This document shows positions 1 to 7,719 of a stretch of DNA of 14,074 nt, one piece after another. The translations under genes were made by a program, and so were the position numbers. Numbering within the stretch: the stretch's first letter is position 1; each line of letters starts with the position of its first letter. The notes below the pieces were generated by a model. That model was not told the DNA's origin and ran no database searches. It was given only the letters and a program-made list of their open reading frames with translations. Source of the stretch: Anaerolineales bacterium (lineage in GTDB: Bacteria > Chloroflexota > Anaerolineae > Promineifilales > Promineifilaceae); NCBI GenBank assembly GCA_020432595.1, contig JAGQGA010000070.1:1-14074 (forward strand), given 5' to 3'.

Positions 1-43
1 GAGAAATCCTGCTCAAATGGCGGCTATGAGAACGGGATTTCTC
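1..43. repeat. Partial inverted repeat (hairpin) at left window edge
   Basis: GAGAAATCC (1-9) is matched by its reverse complement GGATTTCTC (35-43), giving a 9-bp stem around a 25-nt loop. The left arm starts at the first base of the window, so the true stem may be longer. It lies well upstream of the isocitrate dehydrogenase gene and may belong to the end of the preceding, unseen gene. It could be a terminator or another intergenic hairpin; no T-run follows the right arm, so a classical Rho-independent terminator is not supported. Confidence 0.45.
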
Positions 44-124
44 GGAGGACCTCGAAATGACACTGGATTTCCCACCTACGCAGTTAAAGAGTAGGTCAAA
101 CTTGTTAAGTTGCCCCCAAACTGA

Positions 125-2500
<2,376 letters not shown>

Positions 2501-2509
2501 GGAAATTGA

Positions 2510-2579
2510 ACCGCAGAGGACGCAAAGGGCGCAAAGTTTTCTCTTTCTTTATCTTTGCGCTCTTTGCGCCCTCTGCGGT
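2510..2579. repeat. Intergenic inverted repeat, GCAAAG family (icd/ethA gap)
   Basis: A 27-nt arm (2510-2536) pairs with a 27-nt arm (2553-2579) at 25 of 27 positions around a 16-nt loop rich in T and C. Each arm is built from short near-repeats (GACGCAAAGG then GCGCAAAG). It fills most of the gap between the icd stop and the monooxygenase start. Read in frame with the next gene it gives an Arg/Lys/Gly- and Phe-rich false N-terminus. Its RNA would form a strong hairpin and could stabilise or end the icd transcript; no T-run follows it. Confidence 0.85.
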
Positions 2580-2592
2580 AAAAAATCAAACG

Positions 2593-4041
2593 ATGACCCA
2601 ACATTTTGACGTGCTTGTAGTCGGTGCCGGACTGTCTGGGGTGTGCGCGGGCTACTACTTGCAAACCCAATGCCCCGGCAAAAGTTATGCCATTTTGGAA
2701 GGGCGGGGGGCGATTGGCGGCACGTGGGATTTGTTTCGCTACCCCGGTGTGCGCTCCGATTCGGATATGTATACGCTGGGCTACAGCTTTCACCCGTGGC
2801 AAAACCCGAAGGTGATTGCCGACGGGCCGGCGATTTTGGACTATGTGCGGGAAACGGCCGTTTCTCACCACATTGACCAGCACATCCGCTTCCACCACCA
2901 CGTCACCGCCGCCAGTTGGTCATCGGCCACCGCCCAGTGGCACGTCACCGCCGAGCGCGGCGCAGACAAAGAGCCGGTAGACTTTACCTGCAACTTCCTG
3001 CTGCTGTGCAGCGGCTACTACGACTATGACCAGGGACACGCGCCCAGTTGGGAGGGGATGGAGGAATTTAACGGCCGTTTTGTCCACCCCCAACATTGGC
3101 CGCAAGACCTCGACTACAGCGGCAAGCGGGTCGTCGTCATTGGCAGCGGCGCAACGGCCGTTACCCTCGTCCCCGCCATGGCCGAGCAGGTCAGCCACAT
3201 CACCATGCTCCAACGCTCCCCCACCTACATCGTCCCTGGCCCCAGCGAAGATGCCTTTGCCCACAAACTTCACCAAACCTTCCCCCCCAAGCTTGCTCAC
3301 TGGCTTGCCCGCTGGAAATTCATCGTCCAGGGCATCTACTACTTCTTTCTCGCCCGCCGCTTCCCCGCCGCCACCAAAGAAACCATCCTCAAAGCCGCCC
3401 AAGACGAACTCGGCCCTGATTACGATGTCGCCACCCACCTTTCCCCCCGCTACAATCCTTGGGATCAGCGCGTCTGCCTCATTCCCGACTCCGATTTGTT
3501 CAAAGCGATCAACAGCGGCAAAGCCTCCATCGTCACCGACGAAATCGCACGCTTCACCCCCGATGGCATCCAGCTTCGCTCCGGCAACGATCTGCCCGCC
3601 GATCTCGTCATCACCGCCACCGGGCTAAAGGTCAAGCTCATGGGCGGCTTGCAGCTAATGGTAGACGGCAACCCTGTGATATTAAGCGACTTGCTAACCT
3701 ACAAAGGGATGATGTACAGCAATGTCCCCAACCTCGCCACCGTTTTTGGCTACACCAACGCCTCCTGGACGCTCAAATGCGAACTCATCATCGGCTACGT
3801 TTGCCGCTTGCTCAACCACATGGATCGCCACGGCTACACCCGATGCACCCCCAAACTCGATGCCCTGCCACCGGCCACCAGCCCCGCCATTGATCTGGAA
3901 TCGGGCTATATTCGCCGAGCGCTCGACCGAATGCCGCGCCAGAGCGAAAAACGGCCGTGGCGCGTTTACCAAAACTACCTCATTGACCTCTTTTACCTCG
4001 GCTACAGCGGCGTGGCCGACGGCACCATGCTATTTTCATAA
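2593..4041 (+). CDS. ethA: EthA-like flavin-containing monooxygenase (Baeyer-Villiger type)
   Basis: Predicted FAD- and NADPH-dependent monooxygenase inserting oxygen into ketones or oxidising sulfur compounds; the natural substrate cannot be read from sequence. With the start at 2593 it has 482 aa. The first Rossmann motif GAGLSG is at residues 11-16, the type I BVMO fingerprint FxGxxxHxxxWP at 159-170, and the second GxGxxA at 184-189. The stretches GGTWDLFRYPGVRSDSDMYT, HPQHWP, LQRSPTYIV, YNPWDQR and GYTNASWTLK closely resemble mycobacterial EthA (about 489 aa). An in-frame ATG at 2506 would add 29 residues, but these come from the hairpin repeat, and EthA proteins begin at the equivalent of 2593 (MTQHFDVLVVGAG), so 2593 was chosen although its ribosome site is weak. 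Three AACGGCCGTT palindromes lie inside, one within the fingerprint. Confidence 0.93.
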   Translation: MTQHFDVLVVGAGLSGVCAGYYLQTQCPGKSYAILEGRGAIGGTWDLFRYPGVRSDSDMYTLGYSFHPWQNPKVIADGPAILDYVRETAVSHHIDQHIRFHHHVTAASWSSATAQWHVTAERGADKEPVDFTCNFLLLCSGYYDYDQGHAPSWEGMEEFNGRFVHPQHWPQDLDYSGKRVVVIGSGATAVTLVPAMAEQVSHITMLQRSPTYIVPGPSEDAFAHKLHQTFPPKLAHWLARWKFIVQGIYYFFLARRFPAATKETILKAAQDELGPDYDVATHLSPRYNPWDQRVCLIPDSDLFKAINSGKASIVTDEIARFTPDGIQLRSGNDLPADLVITATGLKVKLMGGLQLMVDGNPVILSDLLTYKGMMYSNVPNLATVFGYTNASWTLKCELIIGYVCRLLNHMDRHGYTRCTPKLDALPPATSPAIDLESGYIRRALDRMPRQSEKRPWRVYQNYLIDLFYLGYSGVADGTMLFS

Positions 4042-4059
4042 CCTAGATAGGCCAAGTTA

Positions 4060-4143
4060 CACAGAGCCTCACAGAGAAGACACAGAGGGACACAGAGAAA
4101 AATGAGGCCACTTTTTCTTGCTTTCTCTGTGAAACTCTGTGTC
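4060..4143. repeat. Intergenic inverted repeat, CACAGAG family
   Basis: CACAGAG occurs four times at 4060, 4070, 4081 and 4091, then twice inverted as CTCTGTG at 4125 and 4135. Spacing is 10, 11 and 10 bp in the direct set and 10 bp in the inverted set, about one DNA turn. Arms 4079-4100 and 4122-4143 pair at 19 of 22 positions around a 21-nt loop. It lies just after the monooxygenase stop and could act as a transcript-end hairpin; a short T-run is in the loop rather than after the stem. Confidence 0.85.
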
Positions 4144-4172
4144 ATTTCTTGTTTCTTGCCCCAAAAATTTTA

Positions 4173-4245
4173 TTGACATCAGGAAAATCTACGTCCCATT
4201 TTCCGACCTTCGCCCATGTTGTCCCTTGGTCTAAGTTGTTATACT
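4173..4245 (+). promoter_or_regulatory. Promoter candidates before the sensor kinase operon
   Basis: Two candidates are visible. TTGACA at 4173-4178 is a perfect -35 hexamer but has only a weak -10 (CATTTT, 4197-4202) at suitable spacing. TATACT at 4240-4245 is a good -10, with TTGTCC at 4219-4224 as a -35 of rather short 15-nt spacing; it lies 28 nt before the kinase ATG. GAGGG at 4262-4266 is the likely ribosome binding site. This would be the start of the regulatory gene series. Confidence 0.35.
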
Positions 4246-4273
4246 GGCAACATCATAGGCAGAGGGATGATTT

Positions 4274-5671
4274 ATGTCGGCATTTTCGCGGTTGTCGTTG
4301 GCAAAACAATATATGCTCGTGAGCCTCCTGGTGATGTTGGGCGGGCTGGTTGCGATTGGGTTTTGGGTCAGTCGGCAGATAGAAACGGCCGTTACCAACC
4401 GCACCGCCGCCATCACCGCCCTCTACGTAGACAGCCACCTTTCCCCCTATCTCCAGCCCCTAGCTACCCGCCAAGAACTTGCTCCCACCGACCTCGACAG
4501 CCTGCAAACGCTGCTCGACACCACCCCACTCGGCCAGCAAATCGTTTCCTTCAAAGTATGGGCACGCAACGGCACCATTCTCTACAGCCCCACCCCCGAA
4601 CTTGTCGGGCAGCAGTTTGCCATTCAGGGCGGCTTGGCGCAAGCACTGCAAGGGAACGTGACCTCCGAGATTAGCCATTTAGACGACCCCGAACAGGTTT
4701 TTGAGCGGCAGCGTTGGGAAACGCTGATTGAAACCTATGCCCCGATTCGCCAGCAGGGCAGCGACCAGATCATTGCCGTGGCAGAGTTTTACCAGACGAC
4801 GGATGAATTAACGGCCGTTATTCGCGCTGCCCAAGTTCAAAGTTGGTTAGCGGTTGGGGGGGTATTAACGGCCGTTTATCTCCTCCTCGCCAGCCTCGTC
4901 CAACGCGCCAGCAACACCATCACCAGCCAGCAAGCCACCCTACAGCACAACGTCACCCAGCTCCAAACCCTGCTCAGCCAAAACAAGCAGCTTCACAGCC
5001 GCGTCCGCCGCGCCGCCGCCCGTTCCACCGCCCTCAACGAACAATACCTGCGCCGCATCTCCGCCGACCTCCACGACGGCCCCGCCCAAGACCTCGCCCT
5101 CGCCCTCCTGCGCCTAGAGCCGCTGGCCGAAGAAATCGGTTCCACCCTCCCTGCCGACACCCAACAAGACCTTGACACTGTCCACCTTGCCGTCAAATCT
5201 GCCCTGCGTGAGTTGCGTATCATCTCCGCTGGGCTGCGCTTGCCCGAAATCCAAACCGCTACCCTTCACAAAACCATCCAACGCGCCATCCACGACCACG
5301 AACACAAAACCAGCACGTCCGTCACCACTGAACTTCATGACCTCCCCACCAACGCCCCCTTCCCCGTCAAAATCACCCTCTACCGCCTGCTCAAAGAAGC
5401 TCTCAGCAACAGCTACCGCCACGCCCAGGGCAAAGCCCAAACCGTCCGCATCACCGCCGACCCCACCACCCTCCACGTCACCATCTCCGATGCCGGGCCG
5501 GGGCTGCCGCCCCTCCAACCAACCGATGCCCCGCCCACCCAGCTTGGCCTCATCGGAATGCGCGAGCGGGTCGAACTGCTTGGCGGTCAATTTGACATCC
5601 ACACCGCCCCCAACCAGGGCACCACCATCCACGCCACCCTTCCCCTGGACACCCAAGAGGATTTTGTTTGA
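4274..5671 (+). CDS. Membrane sensor histidine kinase, NarX/LiaS-type (HisKA_3)
   Basis: Senses an unknown signal and phosphorylates a response regulator, very likely the one encoded next. The 465-aa protein has a first membrane helix at about residues 13-32, an outer sensor region of about 155 residues that looks like a single Cache-type fold, and a second helix at about 190-208. A short coiled-coil linker follows, then the HisKA_3 dimerisation domain. The phosphorylated His is His267 in the motif DLHDGPAQ. The ATPase domain has an N-box with Glu375 and Asn379 (EALSNSYRHA), a G1 box at 406-411 (DAGPGL) and the final GLIGMRERVELLGG segment. The ATG at 4274 follows GAGGG by 7 nt. Three AACGGCCGTT copies lie in the N-terminal half, one encoding part of the second membrane helix; none lie in the kinase half. 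Confidence 0.93.
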   Translation: MSAFSRLSLAKQYMLVSLLVMLGGLVAIGFWVSRQIETAVTNRTAAITALYVDSHLSPYLQPLATRQELAPTDLDSLQTLLDTTPLGQQIVSFKVWARNGTILYSPTPELVGQQFAIQGGLAQALQGNVTSEISHLDDPEQVFERQRWETLIETYAPIRQQGSDQIIAVAEFYQTTDELTAVIRAAQVQSWLAVGGVLTAVYLLLASLVQRASNTITSQQATLQHNVTQLQTLLSQNKQLHSRVRRAAARSTALNEQYLRRISADLHDGPAQDLALALLRLEPLAEEIGSTLPADTQQDLDTVHLAVKSALRELRIISAGLRLPEIQTATLHKTIQRAIHDHEHKTSTSVTTELHDLPTNAPFPVKITLYRLLKEALSNSYRHAQGKAQTVRITADPTTLHVTISDAGPGLPPLQPTDAPPTQLGLIGMRERVELLGGQFDIHTAPNQGTTIHATLPLDTQEDFV

Positions 5672-5685
5672 CCAATCATCAACGG

Positions 5686-5757
5686 CGATTAGAGATTGGA
5701 AATTGGCGATTTGTGAAGGTTCACAATCCCTAATCGCTAATCTCCAATCTCCGATTT
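5686..5757. repeat. Intergenic inverted repeat, GATTGGA heptad family, copy 1
   Basis: Arms 5686-5711 and 5732-5757 pair at 20 of 26 positions. The apex holds a further perfect 7-bp dyad, TTGTGAA-GG-TTCACAA (5711-5726). The arms are made of degenerate 7-bp units of the GATTGGA/GATTAGA kind. The same unit series, starting GATTAGAGATTGG, recurs in the repeat at 13521-13583. It lies between the kinase stop and the regulator start, two genes expected to be made together, so a folding or processing role in the mRNA is more likely than full termination. Confidence 0.85.
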
Positions 5758-5785
5758 ATCCGGCTATTTCCAAGGAACACCCCCC

Positions 5786-6451
5786 ATGCCCAACCCCATC
5801 CGCATTCTCGTTGCCGACGACCACCCCCTCTTTCGCGCTGGCGTGGTTGCCTCTCTCAGCCGCCAGCCCAACTTCACCGTCATCGCCGAAGCCAGCAGCG
5901 GCGAAGAAGCCTACGCCCTCGCCGCCGAACACCTCCCCGACATTCTCCTCCTCGACATTACCATGCCCGGCGAAGGCGGCATTGCCGCCGCCCAGCGCAT
6001 CGCCTCCGCCTTCCCCATCGTCCGCATCATCATGCTCACCGTCTCCGAAGACCAGGATAACCTGCTCAATGCCCTCAAGGCTGGAGCCAAAGGGTACGTC
6101 CTCAAGGGCGTTTCCGCCCGCGAACTTGCCACCGCTGTCCGCACCGTGGCCGATGGTGATGTCTACATTTCCGCCCAACTTGCTGGCGGCATCCTGTTTG
6201 AAATGACCCACAGCCCGCGCCAGTCCACCCCCCAAGACCCATTCAGCGAACTGACTGAACGGGAACGGCAAATCCTGACCCTGTTGGCCGATGGGTTAAC
6301 CAACCGCGAAATTGGCGGCCAGCTTTTTCTGGCGGAAAAGACCATTAAACATTACATGACCAACATTTTGCAAAAGCTCCAGGTACGCAGCCGCGTTGAA
6401 GCCGCTCTGCTAGCACAAAAACACGGTCTAACCGAGGACGAATTTAGATAA
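5786..6451 (+). CDS. Response regulator, NarL/FixJ family with LuxR-type HTH
   Basis: Transcription regulator switched by phosphorylation, the expected partner of the HisKA_3 kinase just upstream. The 221-aa protein has a receiver domain at about residues 5-120 with the acidic pair Asp11-Asp12, phospho-acceptor Asp57 (LLLDITMPG), Thr85 and Lys107 (GAKGYVLKG). After a linker, a LuxR-type DNA-binding domain spans about 155-212, with the typical LTERERQILTLLADGLTNRE and KTIKHYMTNILQKL segments. Length and layout are normal for the family. The ATG at 5786 follows AAGGAA at about 10 nt. The stop is only 3 nt from the sigma-factor ATG, so the two are almost certainly co-transcribed. Target promoters cannot be identified from the window. 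Confidence 0.95.
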   Translation: MPNPIRILVADDHPLFRAGVVASLSRQPNFTVIAEASSGEEAYALAAEHLPDILLLDITMPGEGGIAAAQRIASAFPIVRIIMLTVSEDQDNLLNALKAGAKGYVLKGVSARELATAVRTVADGDVYISAQLAGGILFEMTHSPRQSTPQDPFSELTERERQILTLLADGLTNREIGGQLFLAEKTIKHYMTNILQKLQVRSRVEAALLAQKHGLTEDEFR

Positions 6452-6454
6452 ACC

Positions 6455-7015
6455 ATGCCCCACCTTTTCCAAGACAGCTCTGACAAGGCACTCCTGCAAG
6501 CGTGTCGCCAGGGCAACGAAGCCGCTTGGGAACAGCTTGTCGCCAAATATGAACGACTTGTCTACGCCATTCCCCTTAACTATGGGCTGAGCCGGGACGA
6601 AGCGGCCGACATTGCCCAGCACAGCTTTATCCTGCTGCTGCAAAATCTCGACAGTTTGCGCGATGATGAACGGCTGGGCGGCTGGTTGGCAATGGTAGCC
6701 CGCCGCCACAGTTGGCGCGTTTTGGCTCGCCGCCAGCGGGAGCAAGCCACCCCAGACGATGATCTGGCAACGCTCCCCAACCAGGTAGATGACAGCCAGC
6801 GGCAGCAGCGGGAACGGCAAGAACGGCTGGAATGGGTCATGGCTGGCTTAAACCAACTTGACGACCGCTGCCGCCAACTGCTGCTGGCTCTCTATTTTGA
6901 ATCTGACCAGCCCACCTATGAAGCCATTGCCCAACAGTTTAATATGCGGGTGGGCAGCATTGGCCCCACCCGCGCCCGCTGTCTGGCACGGCTGAAGGAG
7001 TATCTGCCAAATTGA
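6455..7015 (+). CDS. RNA polymerase sigma factor, sigma-70 family, ECF-like
   Basis: A 186-aa protein with only the two domains expected of an ECF-type sigma factor. Sigma region 2 spans about residues 10-95 (DEAADIAQHSFILLLQNL, then GGWLAMVARRHSWRVLARR, the core-binding and -10-recognition helices). Region 4 spans about 125-183, with DDRCRQLLLALYFE and the helix-turn-helix YEAIAQQFNMRVGSIGPTRA. It should direct RNA polymerase to a small set of promoters. Its start lies 3 nt after the regulator stop (TAA-ACC-ATG) without a clear ribosome site, suggesting translational coupling. The next gene resembles an anti-sigma factor, fitting the usual sigma/anti-sigma gene order. No typical ECF promoter motif (GGAAC) was noticed upstream of the downstream genes, so autoregulation is not shown. 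Confidence 0.93.
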   Translation: MPHLFQDSSDKALLQACRQGNEAAWEQLVAKYERLVYAIPLNYGLSRDEAADIAQHSFILLLQNLDSLRDDERLGGWLAMVARRHSWRVLARRQREQATPDDDLATLPNQVDDSQRQQRERQERLEWVMAGLNQLDDRCRQLLLALYFESDQPTYEAIAQQFNMRVGSIGPTRARCLARLKEYLPN

Positions 7016-7092
7016 TCAGAAATTGATGTATTTTTCGGTATGGGTTGCGGCACTTATCTAGTAGAGACACAAAATTCGGGAGTATTGAGCGT

Positions 7093-7716
7093 ATGGCAAA
7101 TCAAAACAAGCTCACGTTTGAACAATTGGCAGCGTGGGCAGAAGGAACGTTAAGCAAAACAGAAACGGCCGTTATTGACCACCAACTCACCCAAGCCGAC
7201 CCCGACACCCAGGCCACCGCCGCCTGGCTGCAAACCTTTTTCCGCACCAGCCGAGAAATCAGCCTACCCACCCCCCCGGCCGAACTGCGCCAAACCCTCA
7301 AGCAACGTTTTGCCGCCTACGCCCAGGAAAAACGGCCGTTATCCTTTTGGCAGCACCTCCTTGCCAACCTCACCTTCGACAGCTACGCTCAACCCAGCCT
7401 CGCTGCCGCCCGCGCCGCCGTCGAATCCGGCACCCGCCAGCTTCTCTACACCTCCAATCTCGCCGACATCGCCCTCACCATCCAGCCCGGCCAAGAACCA
7501 TTCACCCTCAGCGGCCAAATTTTCTCCCCCGACCTGGATAACCTCGCCACCTTTGTCGTCGAACTGCACCAAAACGAACAAACCCTTACCTTCACCGTCG
7601 CCAACGACCTCGGCGAATTCAACTTTAACGACCTCCACGACGGCGTATACACCCTGGTCATCGGCAATGATTTAGGCGAAATGCAGCTACCCCCCTTTCG
7701 TTTGCAGGCCAGCTAA
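7093..7716 (+). CDS. Putative cytoplasmic anti-sigma-like protein with C-terminal beta domain
   Basis: A 207-aa protein of uncertain function between the sigma factor and the TPR-CHAT protease. Its first ~75 residues follow the pattern of zinc-finger anti-sigma factors: FEQLAAWAEGTLSKTE, then DHQL, then a helix and PPAELRQTLKQRF. His30 falls where a zinc ligand would, but the protein contains no cysteine at all, so it cannot hold zinc in the classical way. No membrane helix or signal peptide is seen, so it is probably cytoplasmic. The last ~100 residues look beta-rich, ending ANDLGEFNFNDLHDGVYTLV, like the small carboxypeptidase-regulatory-type beta folds. ATG 7093 was chosen over TTG 7045 because GGGAG precedes it and the family pattern begins there. 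Its role as sigma inhibitor or protease substrate is inference from position and pattern. Confidence 0.72.
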   Translation: MANQNKLTFEQLAAWAEGTLSKTETAVIDHQLTQADPDTQATAAWLQTFFRTSREISLPTPPAELRQTLKQRFAAYAQEKRPLSFWQHLLANLTFDSYAQPSLAAARAAVESGTRQLLYTSNLADIALTIQPGQEPFTLSGQIFSPDLDNLATFVVELHQNEQTLTFTVANDLGEFNFNDLHDGVYTLVIGNDLGEMQLPPFRLQAS

Positions 7717-7719
7717 CCC

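Noticed and set aside
2506..2592. Upstream start of the EthA-like gene
   Set aside because: The added residues are translated hairpin repeat, and known EthA begins at the equivalent of 2593.
4060..4143. CACAGAG units considered as a CRISPR-like array
   Set aside because: Units are 7 bp with 3-4-bp gaps and partly inverted; there are no 25-40-bp repeats, unique spacers or cas genes in the window.
5172..6206. 344-codon plus-strand frame across the kinase, repeat and regulator
   Set aside because: Ser/Pro/Ala-rich shadow frame overlapping two well-supported genes in another frame.
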